Origin: Amycolatopsis methanolica 239
Lineage (GTDB): Bacteria; Actinomycetota; Actinomycetes; Mycobacteriales; Pseudonocardiaceae
Length of the DNA: 64,000 nt
Assembly (NCBI RefSeq): GCF_000739085.1
Contig: NZ_CP009110.1
Coordinates: 3,782,001-3,846,000, forward strand
Reading direction: 5' to 3'
A model generated the notes under the pieces. That model saw only the letters and a program-made list of their open reading frames with translations, did not search any database and had not been told where the DNA came from. The position numbers and the translations under genes are program-made. This document shows, in pieces, positions 17,483-26,769 of the stretch. Each line of letters begins with the position of its first letter. The first letter of the stretch is position 1.

Positions 17483-19129
17483 TCAGGGACGGAGCACGGC
17501 GCCGTCGTCGAGGGGACGCACGGTCCGGCGGTAGACGGACAGCCAGCCGGTCTCCTCGTGGTCCCGGGCCGGCTGGGGGTTTCGGGTGGCGAGTTCGGCC
17601 GGGGCGACCCGCAGGTCGCAGACCCGGCGGGGCAGGTCGATGTGGACGGTGTCGCCGTCGCGGGCGAGCGCGAGCGGTCCGCCGTCGGCGGCCTCGGGGC
17701 GCACCTCGCCGACCACGATGCCGCGGTTGACCAGGCCGGAGAGCTGGCCGTCGGTGACGACCGCGACCCGGCCGGTGAGCCCGGCGCGGTCGAGCGCGAA
17801 CACGATCTGCGAGGCCATGCCCATGCCGGGGCGGCCACGCGGGCCCAGCCCGCGGACGATCACGACGTCGCCGGGCGCGATCCGCCCGTCCGCGAGCGCG
17901 GCCACGGCGTCCTCCTGCGACTCGAAGCAGCGGGCGGGGCCGGTGAAGGCGGCCGGCCGCTCGTCGCCGACGGCGAGCTTGACGATGCCGCCGGAAGGGG
18001 CGAGGGAACCACGCAGGACCACGATCAGCGGCTGGCCGGTGAACGGCCGGTCGCGTGGGCGGATGACCTCCGGATCGGCCACGGTGACCGGGGCCAGGTT
18101 CTCGCCCACGGTGGCGCCGGTCACCGTCACCGGCGACGGGTCGATCAGGTCGCCGAGCGCGCGCATCACGGCTGCCGCGCCGCCCGCGGCTTCGAACTGC
18201 TCGATGGTGTGCGGGCCGTTGGGCCGCACGGCGGACAGGACCGGTGTGGCAGGGCCGAGCTCGGCGTACAGGCCGAGGACGTCGACGTCCACTTCGGACT
18301 CGGCCGCGACGGCCTGGAGGTGCTTGACGGTGTTGATCGACGCGCCGACCGCCAGGGTCACCCGGACCGCGTTGCGGAAGGCCGCCTCGGTGAGGACGGC
18401 GCGCGGACGCAGGTCCTCACCGACCATCTCGACGATCCGGGCGGCGGCGTCGTCGGCGGCGGCCCACATCGCGGGCGAATTCGCCGCCACCGGGGTGGTC
18501 CCGGGCAGCGCCATGCCGAGGGCCTCGGCGACGATGTGCATCGAGTTCGCGGTGCCCATGCCCGGGCACACCCCGGGCCCGCCGACGGCGACGTCGCTCA
18601 TCTCGGTCAGCTCGTCCACTGTGGACGACCCGCAGGCGTGCAGGAACACCTCCTCGATGTCGCAGTGCCCGCCGCGGAAGCACCCGCTGGGCTGGTAGCC
18701 GCACGCGACGAGCAGCGTGGGGATGTCCAGCCGCCCGGCGGCCATCAGCTGCGCCGGTGCGGTCTTGTCGCAGCTGGCCAGGCAGATCATGCCGTCCAGC
18801 TGGGCGCCCTCGACGGCGACCTCGATGTCGTTGACGATGAGATCGCGGGCGGACAGGATGTAGCCGCCGCCGTGGCCCGCGGAGTGGATGAAGTCGCTGG
18901 GCGCGGTCGTGCGCACCTCGAACGCGAGACCGCCCGCCGCGGCGATGCCCTTCTTGATCCGCGCGGCGATCTCGTCCAGGTGGCTGAAACAGATGGCCAG
19001 GTCCGACGAGGAGTTGACCACCGCGATCTTGGGTTTCCGGAGGTCGTCGTCGGTGAGGCCGAGCGCGCGCCACTGGGCGCGCCGGGTCGCCCAGCGCACG
19101 GTGCCGGGCGGGAAGTCGCTGCGTACCAA
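17483..19129 (-). CDS. IlvD/Edd-family dehydratase
   Basis: A 548-aa member of the family covering dihydroxy-acid, phosphogluconate and sugar-acid dehydratases. Fe-S cysteines are visible in AICFSHLDEIA (about residue 47), LASCDKTAPAQLMAAG (about 121) and GGPGVCPGMGTANSM (about 190). The TDGQLSG active-site motif lies near the C-terminus. Probably not branched-chain amino acid synthesis, because it sits in a catabolic operon with a permease, FAD oxidoreductase and AcnX. The start is taken as TTG 19129 because GGAGGA lies 8 bases upstream; no ATG fits. Confidence 0.85.
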   Translation of the reverse strand: MVRSDFPPGTVRWATRRAQWRALGLTDDDLRKPKIAVVNSSSDLAICFSHLDEIAARIKKGIAAAGGLAFEVRTTAPSDFIHSAGHGGGYILSARDLIVNDIEVAVEGAQLDGMICLASCDKTAPAQLMAAGRLDIPTLLVACGYQPSGCFRGGHCDIEEVFLHACGSSTVDELTEMSDVAVGGPGVCPGMGTANSMHIVAEALGMALPGTTPVAANSPAMWAAADDAAARIVEMVGEDLRPRAVLTEAAFRNAVRVTLAVGASINTVKHLQAVAAESEVDVDVLGLYAELGPATPVLSAVRPNGPHTIEQFEAAGGAAAVMRALGDLIDPSPVTVTGATVGENLAPVTVADPEVIRPRDRPFTGQPLIVVLRGSLAPSGGIVKLAVGDERPAAFTGPARCFESQEDAVAALADGRIAPGDVVIVRGLGPRGRPGMGMASQIVFALDRAGLTGRVAVVTDGQLSGLVNRGIVVGEVRPEAADGGPLALARDGDTVHIDLPRRVCDLRVAPAELATRNPQPARDHEETGWLSVYRRTVRPLDDGAVLRP

Positions 19130-19143
19130 GGGTTCTGTCCTCC

Positions 19144-20433
19144 TCAGCCGTCGAGGTTGGCGGACAACCGGGCGGCGAGATCGCCGTGGTCGATGTCGTG
19201 CACGCTGTCCTTGCCCGCGAGGTCCAGCGCGTGCGCGGCCGCCATGCCCATCGCCCCGCACGGGCCCATGACCCGGATGCTCGACAGGGCGGCCGCGTCG
19301 CCGTCGACGCAGCGGCCGGCGACCAGGACGTTGTGCGCCTCCGGCGGCGTCATCGCGCGCAGCGGCACGTAGTGCACGTGGTCCGGCCCGAACGTCTCCC
19401 ACACGTAGCCCTCCGGGCTGTCGTGCAGCTCGACCGGCCACGCGGTGCGCGCGACCGCGTCGGGAAAGCGTTTCCCGGACCGCACCTCGTCCAGCGTCAG
19501 CTGGTGGGCGCCCTGCGCCCAGCGGGTCTGACGCCGCCCGGGGAACCCGTAGGCCCGCACCCGGGCCCGGGCGAACGCTTCCGGGAACTCGGTGCGCAGG
19601 AACGCCACGACCCGGTCGGCCTGCGCCTTGCCGTCGAGCTGGGCGCGCGCGGCGGCGATCGGGTCCAGCGGCGCCTCGATGTGGGTCATGTTGAGCACGG
19701 CGGTGCCCCGGCCGGGGAAGTAGAACGCGAGCCCGTCGTGGCGGCGCAGGCCGTACTCCGCGGCCTTGGCGCCGACCCGCTCGGCCAGCACGTCCGGGTC
19801 CGGCGTGCCGTCCTCGTCCACGTGCTCGACGACCAGCTGCTGGGAGCCGTAGATCTCGCGCTCCGGCAGCCGGCACGGCAGCCCCGCCTCCCACACCAGG
19901 GAGGCGTCGCCGCTGGCATCGACGAAGCCGACCGCGCCGACCTCGACGGAGCCGTACCGGGTCGCGACGGTGACCGACTCGATCCGTTCCCCGTCGCGGT
20001 GCACACCGGTGATCGAGGCGCCGGTGATCACCTGGATGCCGTGCTCGCGCACGGTGTTCTCGACCCACCGGCCCAGCGCGACCTCGTCGTAGCCGACGGT
20101 GATCGTGTGCCGGCGGTTGTAGAACAGGTCGCCCGTGGCGTCCAGGTCGCGGAAGATGTCGTCGAAGATCCCGTGGGTGAGCTGGCGGTAGCCGGGAGCG
20201 TTCCCGAAGACCCCGCAGAACAGGCCGATCAGCGAGTTGACCATCTGGCCGCCGAGCACCGGCAGCGCGTCGACGAGGACCACCGAGCGCCCCAGGCGGG
20301 CGGATTCGACGGCGGCGGACAGGCCGGCGATCCCGGCGCCGACCACGCAGACGTCGGCGGTGACGTGGTGCGTGGCGGGCCCGGGGGGTTTGCGGACCGT
20401 GTGGACCTTGAGCTCGGTGAGGGGGTGCGGCAT
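19144..20433 (-). CDS. FAD-dependent oxidoreductase
   Basis: A 429-aa protein with an N-terminal FAD-binding dinucleotide fold (VCVVGAGIAGLSAAVESARLG) followed by LGGQMVN, and a C-terminal FAD closure (NVLVAGRCVDGDAAALSSIRVM). This is the FAD_oxidored/FixC-like layout used by several hydroxy-acid or polyol oxidases and dehydrogenases. It leads the operon, 14 bp before IlvD, so it probably oxidises the imported substrate or a dehydration product. The electron acceptor is unknown. ATG 20433 lies 81 bp downstream of the LysR gene. Confidence 0.8.
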   Translation of the reverse strand: MPHPLTELKVHTVRKPPGPATHHVTADVCVVGAGIAGLSAAVESARLGRSVVLVDALPVLGGQMVNSLIGLFCGVFGNAPGYRQLTHGIFDDIFRDLDATGDLFYNRRHTITVGYDEVALGRWVENTVREHGIQVITGASITGVHRDGERIESVTVATRYGSVEVGAVGFVDASGDASLVWEAGLPCRLPEREIYGSQQLVVEHVDEDGTPDPDVLAERVGAKAAEYGLRRHDGLAFYFPGRGTAVLNMTHIEAPLDPIAAARAQLDGKAQADRVVAFLRTEFPEAFARARVRAYGFPGRRQTRWAQGAHQLTLDEVRSGKRFPDAVARTAWPVELHDSPEGYVWETFGPDHVHYVPLRAMTPPEAHNVLVAGRCVDGDAAALSSIRVMGPCGAMGMAAAHALDLAGKDSVHDIDHGDLAARLSANLDG

Positions 20434-20514
20434 GGATCACACGCTAAGCGGGTGCGCCGGGCGGCCGGAAATAGAAGATCGTGCTGCGCGGGCATAAACA
20501 GCGCTGATGGTGGT

Positions 20515-21459
20515 TCAGATACCGGCGGCCAGCGACACCAGGACCTCGCGGAACCAGCGGTGGGCGGGGTCGCCGTCGTAGTCGGTGTGCCACCAGAACC
20601 GCTCCACGATCGGCTCCGGATCGCCAGGGCACGGCAGGACCCGCAGGCCGAGCCGGGGAGCGACGCGCCGGGCGAGCCGTTCCTGCAGCAGCGCCACCCG
20701 GTCGGTGCCCGCCACGAAGTGCGGCACCGCCTGGTAGCTCTCCACCCGGACGCGGATGCGTGGCTGGATGCCGAACAACACCAGCTGGCGGCTCATCGGC
20801 GCGGCCGGGGCGAACCCGCGGTCGGGCTGGAACGGCGCGACCCAGGTCATCTCCGCCAGCTGCGCCAGGCTCAGCTCGTCCCCGGTCACATGCGGGTTCG
20901 CGGCGTCGACGACGCACACCCACCGCTCGGTGAACAACTCCACCGACCGCACGTCAGGCAGGTCGAACCGGCTGGCCGGGGGCGCGACCAGGCCGTCGAT
21001 GAGGCGGATCGTGCCCCCGATGTCCCTGGCGAACGCCTCGCGGACCAGCCGGACGTGCAGCTGCACGCCGGGCGCCTGCTCGGCCAGGACCGCGGACAGC
21101 CGGGAGCCCAGCACCTCGATCGTGTAGTCGGCCATGAACACCGTGAACTCGCGGCCGGAGACGCCCGGATCGAAGTCGTGGCCGGTGCCGAAGAGGCGTT
21201 CGGTGGCGCCGCAGATCGCCTCGACCTGATCGGTCAGCTGCGCGGCCAGCGGGGACAGCACGTAGCCGTTGCCGCTGCGCACCAGCAGGTCGTCGTCGAA
21301 GTGGCGGCGCAACCGCGCCAGCGACGCGCTCACCGCGGGCTGCGTCACGCCGAGGCGCGCCGCCGCGCGGGTGACGTTGCGTTCGCGCAGGAGCTCGCGC
21401 AGCACCACGAGCAGGTTGAGGTCCAGATTGACCAGATGGACGGCGGAGGCCCTTGCCAT
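20515..21459 (-). CDS. LysR-family transcriptional regulator
   Basis: A 314-aa LysR regulator: N-terminal winged HTH (LLVVLRELLRERNVTRAAARLGVTQPAVSASLARLRRHF) and a NodD-like effector domain with TVFMADYTIEVLGSRLSAVL. ATG 21459 is chosen because the HTH starts about ten residues later; the longer open frame upstream is not family-like. It is co-directional with and just upstream of the FAD-IlvD-MFS-AcnX operon, which it probably activates in response to the substrate. An AT-rich patch with CTGTTT is shared by its own upstream region and the gap in front of the FAD gene. Confidence 0.85.
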   Translation of the reverse strand: MARASAVHLVNLDLNLLVVLRELLRERNVTRAAARLGVTQPAVSASLARLRRHFDDDLLVRSGNGYVLSPLAAQLTDQVEAICGATERLFGTGHDFDPGVSGREFTVFMADYTIEVLGSRLSAVLAEQAPGVQLHVRLVREAFARDIGGTIRLIDGLVAPPASRFDLPDVRSVELFTERWVCVVDAANPHVTGDELSLAQLAEMTWVAPFQPDRGFAPAAPMSRQLVLFGIQPRIRVRVESYQAVPHFVAGTDRVALLQERLARRVAPRLGLRVLPCPGDPEPIVERFWWHTDYDGDPAHRWFREVLVSLAAGI

Positions 21460-21570
21460 CGCGGGACTATAAATCGGACTGTTTGCCCAGGCAAGCTCCG
21501 GCGGCCCTCCGGGTCTTCCGCGAGCGCGGGGCTGGCCCGCTGGGCAGGAACATCGCCAGGAGCCCCGCTG

Positions 21571-21618
21571 GGCCACGAGTTCCCCGGCGAGGTGGTCGAG
21601 GTCGGCGCGGGCGACTGA
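21571..21618 (+). pseudogene. Zinc alcohol dehydrogenase relic (15 codons)
   Basis: The frame 21571-21618 reads GHEFPGEVVEVGAGD before a stop. This is the strongly conserved first zinc-site segment of medium-chain alcohol dehydrogenases (GHE motif). Nothing else of the roughly 340-aa enzyme is recognisable on either side, so this is the remains of a deleted gene. The rest of 21460-21793 holds the LysR promoter region and a terminator hairpin but no gene. Confidence 0.5.
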
Positions 21619-21731
21619 CCCGGCACGGGGTCACGCGCACGCTGCCGCTCGACGGGCGCGAACGGGCACGACCTGTTCAAGCCCAAGAAGGACAGCGGTC
21701 TTCCGCCCCGGCCGCTGACCGTCCACAGCGG

Positions 21732-21775
21732 AACGGCCGCGTGCTACCACGATCTCGTGGCGGCACGCGGCCGTT
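21732..21775 (-). terminator. Strong hairpin terminator
   Basis: The arms AACGGCCGCGTGC and GCACGCGGCCGTT form a perfect 13-bp stem, with a second inner stem CCACGA/TCGTGG. It begins about 20 bp beyond the stop of the minus-strand gene at 21794 and should end that transcript. No long T-tract is present, as is common in high-GC actinomycetes. Confidence 0.7.
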
Positions 21776-21793
21776 TCCGGACGGGACGAGTTG

Positions 21794-22915
21794 TCAGCGC
21801 TTGAGGAACTTCAGGCTGTTGGACAGCGAGTCCGACCACGGCGAGGCCAGGTCGAGCCTGCGCAGCTCATCGGCGTGCTGGACCGCGGCCAGCTCCGCCA
21901 TCAGCCGGGCGCGCATCCGGTCGTCGTGCGCGGCGTTGGCCGCCCGCAGGGCCCGGTCCAGCCGGGTCTTGCGGAACGGCGTGAACCAGGACGCGCGGGC
22001 CAGGTGCGCGGCGCGGCGGGCGGCGCGGTCCCGGGTCCGGGCCAGCGCGTCGCGCTCGTCGTCGCCGAGGCCGAGGCGGGAGAGGAAGCGCTCCTTGAGC
22101 TCACGGCTGACCCGCGACCAGGTGGTGACGCGGGCGCGGGTGTGCCGCAGCTCGATGCCCAGGGCCAGGTGCAGCATGACCACACCGAGGACCGGGCCGA
22201 GGGTGACCCGCGCCAGGCCGGACACCGGGCCGGCCAGGTCGAAGGCCATGTAGCCGGACGCCGCGCACAGCGCCCACAGGATCAGCCGGGCCGGGCCCGG
22301 CTTGCCCTTGGGGCTGCGGATCTCGGCGCGCATCGCGAACCCGCACGCGATCAGCGCGACCTCGACCACGGCGAACATCGCGGCGCGCTCGTAGACGTTG
22401 GTGATCCCGAGCTTCTCCCCGAAGAAGCGCCACGAGGTGTCCACCGAGACCAGCAGCGACATGAACGCCACCAGGTAGAAGCCGCGCGACCCCTCCGGCG
22501 ACTTGCGCTTCGCCGGCTTGGCCGCCTCGGCGGTCTCCGTGATCTCCCCGGTGGGCGTGTCGGTCTCGTCGCCCTGCGGCTCCGCCTCGGCGGCCGCGTC
22601 GGCTTCCTTGCGGCCGTCCAGCTCGGCCAGCATCTTCACCGACAGCCTCGGCAGGTCCCCGGTGTCGCCGAGCCCGCGCTCCTCCCGCCACTTGCCGACC
22701 TTCTCCGCGACCGCGGCGCGCTCGCGCTTGGGGTTGGTGACCACGCCGTAGGTCACCAGGAAGGCCAGCACGTCGGAGGTCGACGGCTCACCCAGTGTCT
22801 CGCACGCGTACCGGATCTTCTCGTCCATGGTGTCCAACATGACCAGGCGGGCGGCGTGCGCCGCGCTGCTTATCACGTCGGTTGAAGCAGCGTGCTGGTC
22901 GCTCTCGGTTTCCAT
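21794..22915 (-). CDS. Four-helix membrane protein of unknown function
   Basis: A 373-aa protein. Residues 1-145 are soluble and acidic (includes LPRLSVKMLAELDGRKEADAAAEAEP). Four hydrophobic helices follow in about residues 145-260 (GFYLVAFMSLLVSVDTSW, AAMFAVVEVALIACGFAM, LILWALCAASGYMAFDL, LGPVLGVVMLHLALGIEL). The C-terminal third is Arg/Ala-rich and helical. The helix layout recalls DUF2637-type membrane proteins of actinobacterial integrative elements, but this is a weak resemblance. ATG 22915 has AAGGAC upstream. It has its own terminator, so it is monocistronic. Confidence 0.7.
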   Translation of the reverse strand: METESDQHAASTDVISSAAHAARLVMLDTMDEKIRYACETLGEPSTSDVLAFLVTYGVVTNPKRERAAVAEKVGKWREERGLGDTGDLPRLSVKMLAELDGRKEADAAAEAEPQGDETDTPTGEITETAEAAKPAKRKSPEGSRGFYLVAFMSLLVSVDTSWRFFGEKLGITNVYERAAMFAVVEVALIACGFAMRAEIRSPKGKPGPARLILWALCAASGYMAFDLAGPVSGLARVTLGPVLGVVMLHLALGIELRHTRARVTTWSRVSRELKERFLSRLGLGDDERDALARTRDRAARRAAHLARASWFTPFRKTRLDRALRAANAAHDDRMRARLMAELAAVQHADELRRLDLASPWSDSLSNSLKFLKR

Positions 22916-23064
22916 GTCGTTGTCCTTGTGGAGTTCTCGACGGTGGGGAGCGCGAACATAGCAGGTGGGTAGATCAACCGGGTGATCGGCCTTGGTCTGT
23001 TACCCGGGCGTTTCCCCGGCGGACCACGTGCGGCGGGCCCGCCGGGGAAGCGCTTTCGCCGTTC

Positions 23065-24528
23065 TCAGTTCCCGGCGCGGGCCCCGGCCCCGGCCGTGCT
23101 CGGGGCGGGCAGTGCCCGCAGCAGGTCCTCGACCCGTTCCTTCGCGTCGCCGAAGAGCATGGCGGAGTTGTCGCGGAAGAAGAGCGGGTTCTGCACGCCC
23201 GCGTAACCCGAGGACATCGACCGCTTGAACACCACGACGTTGCGGGCCTCCCACACGCGCAGCACCGGCATGCCGGCGATCGGCGAGCCGGGGTCCTCGG
23301 CCGCGGCCGGGTTGACCGTGTCGTTGGCGCCGATGACGAGGACGACGTCGGTGTCGGCGAAGTCGTCGTTGATCTCGTCCATCTCCAGCACGATGTCGTA
23401 GGGCACCTTGGCCTCGGCGAGGAGCACGTTCATGTGCCCGGGCAGGCGGCCGGCGACCGGGTGAATGCCGAACCGGACCTCGACCCCGCGGTCCCGCAGC
23501 CGCCGGGTCAGCTCGGCGACGCCGTGCTGGGCCTGCGCGACGGCCATGCCGTAGCCGGGGGTGATGATCACGCTGCTCGCGTCGGCGAGCAGTTCGGCCG
23601 CGCCGTCGGCGGTGATCTCCTTGTGCTCGCCGTAGTCGACATCGGACCCGGCCGCAGTGTTCTCCAGGCCGAACCCGCCGGCGATCACCGAGATGAACGA
23701 GCGGTTCATCGCCTTGCACATGATGTAGGACAGGTAGGCACCGGAGGAGCCGACCAGCGCGCCGGTGACGATGAGCAGGTTGTTCTCCAGCAGGAACCCG
23801 CTCGCGGCGGCCGCCCAGCCGGAGTAGCTGTTCAGCATCGACACCACCACCGGCATGTCCCCGCCGCCGATCGAGGCGACCAGATGCCAGCCCAGCGCGA
23901 GCGCCACCGCGGTGACCACGACGAGCAGCCACAGCCGCGGGTCGATGACGAACCACACCGTCAGCGCGACGAACACCGCCAGCGCGCCGAGGTTGAGGAA
24001 GTTCTTGCCGGGCAGCATCAACGGCTTCGAGTTGATCCGCGCCGACAGCTTCAGGAACGCGACGATCGACCCGGTGAACGTCACCGCGCCGATGAACACG
24101 CCGACGAACACCTCGGCCGAGTGGATCCCGCCGAGTCCGAGCGCCGCGAGCGTCCGCGCCTCGGCGCCCTCGGGATGCGCTTCGACCTCCAGGTAGCCGT
24201 TCCAGCCGACCAGCACCGCGGCCAGACCGACGAAGGAGTGCAGCAGCGCGATCAGCTCGGGCATGCCGGTCATCTGCACCACGCGGGCGCGCTGCAGGCC
24301 GACGGCGGCGCCGAGCACCATCGCCACCACCAGCAGCACCACGCCGAGGGTGGAGATGTCGCGGTGCACGGCCAGCGCGATCGTCGCGGCCAGCGCGACG
24401 ACCATGCCGGCGATGCCGAACCCGTTGCCGGTTTTGGCGGTCTCGTGCTTGGACAGCCCCGCCAGCGCCAGGATGAACAACAACGCGGCGACCAGGTAGG
24501 CCGCCTGCGCGATCGTGTCGAGAGTCAT
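23065..24528 (-). CDS. pntB: NAD(P) transhydrogenase subunit beta
   Basis: A 487-aa PntB. The N-terminal half has about eight to nine membrane helices (proton channel). The C-terminal NADP(H)-binding domain III carries [60 protein letters not shown] and [18 protein letters not shown], all diagnostic. With PntA it couples hydride transfer from NADH to NADP+ to proton entry across the membrane. ATG 24528 follows AGGAGACC, 24 bp after the pntA stop. It could supply NADPH to the many monooxygenases and reductases of this genome. Confidence 0.95.
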   Translation of the reverse strand: MTLDTIAQAAYLVAALLFILALAGLSKHETAKTGNGFGIAGMVVALAATIALAVHRDISTLGVVLLVVAMVLGAAVGLQRARVVQMTGMPELIALLHSFVGLAAVLVGWNGYLEVEAHPEGAEARTLAALGLGGIHSAEVFVGVFIGAVTFTGSIVAFLKLSARINSKPLMLPGKNFLNLGALAVFVALTVWFVIDPRLWLLVVVTAVALALGWHLVASIGGGDMPVVVSMLNSYSGWAAAASGFLLENNLLIVTGALVGSSGAYLSYIMCKAMNRSFISVIAGGFGLENTAAGSDVDYGEHKEITADGAAELLADASSVIITPGYGMAVAQAQHGVAELTRRLRDRGVEVRFGIHPVAGRLPGHMNVLLAEAKVPYDIVLEMDEINDDFADTDVVLVIGANDTVNPAAAEDPGSPIAGMPVLRVWEARNVVVFKRSMSSGYAGVQNPLFFRDNSAMLFGDAKERVEDLLRALPAPSTAGAGARAGN

Positions 24529-24551
24529 GAGTTCAGGTCTCCTGATCGGGC

Positions 24552-26081
24552 TCAGCTGCGGGAGAACATCGAGAGCATGCGCCGGGTGACGGCGAACCCG
24601 CCGAAGATGTTGATCGAGGCGAGCAGGACCGCCGCGAACGCCAGCCAGGTCACCGCCCCGCCGCCGTGCCCGAGCTGCAACAGCGCGCCGACCACGATGA
24701 TCCCGGAGATCGCGTTGGTCACCGACATCAGCGGCGTGTGCAGCGCGTGGTGCACGTGCCCGATCACGTAGAAGCCGATCACCACCGCCATCGCGAACAC
24801 CGTCAGGTGCCCCTGCAACGCCGGCGGCGACGCCGCGACCAGCAGGAACAGCAATGCGCCCGCCGCCGCGACCAGCCCGATCCGCGCGGCCGGGGACAGC
24901 TTCTTCTGTTCCGGCTCCGGCTCCTTGGCGACGGCCTTCGGCGCGGCCTGCGCCGGGGCCGCCGACACCTGCGCCGGGGGCGGCGGCCACAGCAGCTCGC
25001 CCTCCCGGACCACGGTCATCGACCGGATGACGATGTCCTCCAGGTCGAACACCGGCGTGCCGTCCTTGCCCGGCGTCACCAGCTTCATCAGGTTGACCAG
25101 GTTCGTGCCATACAGCTGCGACGACTGCGCAGGCAACCGCCCGGGCAGGTCGGTGTAGCCGAGGATCGTCACCCCGTTGTCCGTGGTGACGGCCTTGCCG
25201 GCGACCGTGCCCTCGACGTTGCCGCCGTTGGCCGCGGCCATGTCCACGATCACGCTGCCCGGCCGCATCGAGGCGACCATGTCGGCGGTGATGATCCTCG
25301 GCGCCGGCTTCCCAGGGATCAGCGCGGTGGTGATGATGATGTCCACGTCGCGGCACTGCTCCTCGTACAGCTGCCGCTCGCGGGCCTTGTAGTCGTCGCT
25401 CATCTCCTTGGCGTAGCCCGTGGACGAGACCTCGACGTCGGGCGCCTCGATGGACAGGTACTCCCCGCCCAGCGAGGCGACCTGGTCGGCCACCTCGGGC
25501 CGCGGGTCGGTCGCGCGCACCACCGCGCCCAGGCTGCCCGCCGCGCCGATGGCGGCCAGACCGGCCACGCCCGCGCCGACGACGAGGACCTTCGCCGGGG
25601 GCACCTTGCCCGCGGCCGTGACCTGCCCGGTGAAGAACCGGCCGAACGTGTGTGCCGCCTCGACCACCGCGCGGTACCCGGCGATGTTGGCCATCGACGA
25701 CAGCACGTCCAGCGACTGGGCCCGCGAGAGCCGCGGCACCGCGTCCATCGCCATCGCCGTGATGGGCCGCTTCGCCAGGTCGTCGACCAGCTCGTTGTTC
25801 AGGGCCGGGGCCAGCAGGCTGATCAGCGTCGCGCCCGGTTTCATCGCGTCCAGCTGCTCCTTGGCCGGCGCGTTCACCCCCAGGACGATTTCCGCCTGCA
25901 CGGCGTTCCCGATCGAGGCGCCGGCTTCGGCGTACGCCTCGTCGGAGAAGCTCGCCAGCTCCCCGGCGCCCGGCTCCACCACGACCTCGTACCCCAGCTT
26001 GAGCAGCTGGGCCACCGTCGCGGGCGTCGCGGCCACCCTGGTTTCGCCGGGGGTGGCCTCCTTCAGCACTCCGACCAGCAT
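24552..26081 (-). CDS. pntA: NAD(P) transhydrogenase subunit alpha (fused form)
   Basis: A 509-aa PntA. Residues 1-380 are the NAD(H)-binding domain I ([58 protein letters not shown]). A Pro/Ala/Glu linker ([20 protein letters not shown]) leads to the four C-terminal helices. In mycobacteria the alpha subunit is commonly split in two genes, whereas here it is one chain as in E. coli. First gene of pntAB. A long palindrome lies in its upstream region. Confidence 0.95.
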   Translation of the reverse strand: MLVGVLKEATPGETRVAATPATVAQLLKLGYEVVVEPGAGELASFSDEAYAEAGASIGNAVQAEIVLGVNAPAKEQLDAMKPGATLISLLAPALNNELVDDLAKRPITAMAMDAVPRLSRAQSLDVLSSMANIAGYRAVVEAAHTFGRFFTGQVTAAGKVPPAKVLVVGAGVAGLAAIGAAGSLGAVVRATDPRPEVADQVASLGGEYLSIEAPDVEVSSTGYAKEMSDDYKARERQLYEEQCRDVDIIITTALIPGKPAPRIITADMVASMRPGSVIVDMAAANGGNVEGTVAGKAVTTDNGVTILGYTDLPGRLPAQSSQLYGTNLVNLMKLVTPGKDGTPVFDLEDIVIRSMTVVREGELLWPPPPAQVSAAPAQAAPKAVAKEPEPEQKKLSPAARIGLVAAAGALLFLLVAASPPALQGHLTVFAMAVVIGFYVIGHVHHALHTPLMSVTNAISGIIVVGALLQLGHGGGAVTWLAFAAVLLASINIFGGFAVTRRMLSMFSRS

Positions 26082-26123
26082 CGAATCACCTCGTCCACGG
26101 TTGGACGACGAACGCCGGGTGTC

Positions 26124-26137
26124 GTACGTCGACGTAC
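26124..26137. promoter_or_regulatory. 14-bp perfect palindrome upstream of pntA
   Basis: GTACGTCGACGTAC is a perfect 14-bp palindrome, 43 bp upstream of the pntA ATG in an otherwise non-coding 170-bp gap. Position and symmetry suit an operator for a dimeric regulator of pntAB. No regulator gene lies next to it. Confidence 0.45.
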
Positions 26138-26254
26138 TCCTGGTCGCGCTCCCCCGTGGCCGACCCCGGTCGGGGAGCGCGCGATCATATTGGCAGCCTT
26201 TTTAACACGATGACCCGATTCTGCCGGTGACTGCGGCCACATGCGGATGATGGG

Positions 26255-26415
26255 GTGGTGCGCGGGCGGCTGTTGATCGGCGCCGCGGTGGTCGTCATCA
26301 TCGTGGCGGTGGTGTTCGGCAGCGCCGTCGCCTTCCAGCGCAGGCTCATCTACCTGCCCTCGGGCGGCCGGTCCCGTCCGCGGCGGAGATCCTCCCGGGC
26401 GGCCGGGACGGTCTC
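26255..26415 (+). pseudogene. Alpha/beta hydrolase, N-terminal relic
   Basis: The frame from GTG 26255 gives a membrane anchor and the opening of a secreted-type alpha/beta hydrolase (LLIGAAVVVIIVAVVFGSAVAFQRRLIYLPSGG). After a one-base shift near 26367 it continues as PVPSAAEILPGGRDG in the next frame and then stops being protein-like. The catalytic domain, about 250 residues, is missing. It is joined tail-to-tail with a broken minus-strand LLM gene, so a deletion probably removed the ends of both. Confidence 0.65.
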
Positions 26416-26769
26416 CAGCCCGGCGCCGTCGAGCCGCACGTACCGGCCGTCGACGCGGACCCGCTCTCCGCGCAGCAACCCCGTCAGCGTCCGCGCGTAC
26501 TCGGCGAACAACGCGGGGCGGAGCCGCGCCAGCGTCGCCAGCTCCATCGCGGCGAAGGCTACGTTGCGCGCCCCGGCGGGCAGGATGCCGATCCCCACGC
26601 GGATCCGGGACGTCACCGCAAGCACCGTCGCCGCCTGCTCGATGCCGCCGTGGAAGCCCAGGTCCTCCACGATCCACACCTCGCCGAAGCCGAGTTCCTC
26701 GGCCCACCGGGCGAACGGCACGATCTCCGCCGCCGCGAGATCCCGCGGCAGCATCACCCCGGCCGTCAT
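26415..26769 (-). pseudogene. LLM-class flavin/F420 oxidoreductase, truncated
   Basis: ATG 26769 overlaps the upstream gene stop (ATGA). The product begins as a bacterial-luciferase-like monooxygenase (MTAGVMLPRDLAAAEIVPFA, LGFGEVWIVEDLGFHGG, TSRIRVGIGILPAGARNVAF). After LATLARLRP it jumps to FAEYARTLTGLLRGERV, losing about 25 residues. Soon after VRLDG it runs into the alpha/beta hydrolase relic. A normal member is about 300 aa. With an internal deletion and no C-terminal half it is not functional. Confidence 0.75.

Noticed and set aside
26149-26179. GCTCCCC...GGGGAGC inverted repeat
   Set aside because: Could be a terminator, but it lies upstream of pntA with no intact gene ending there; too weak to annotate.
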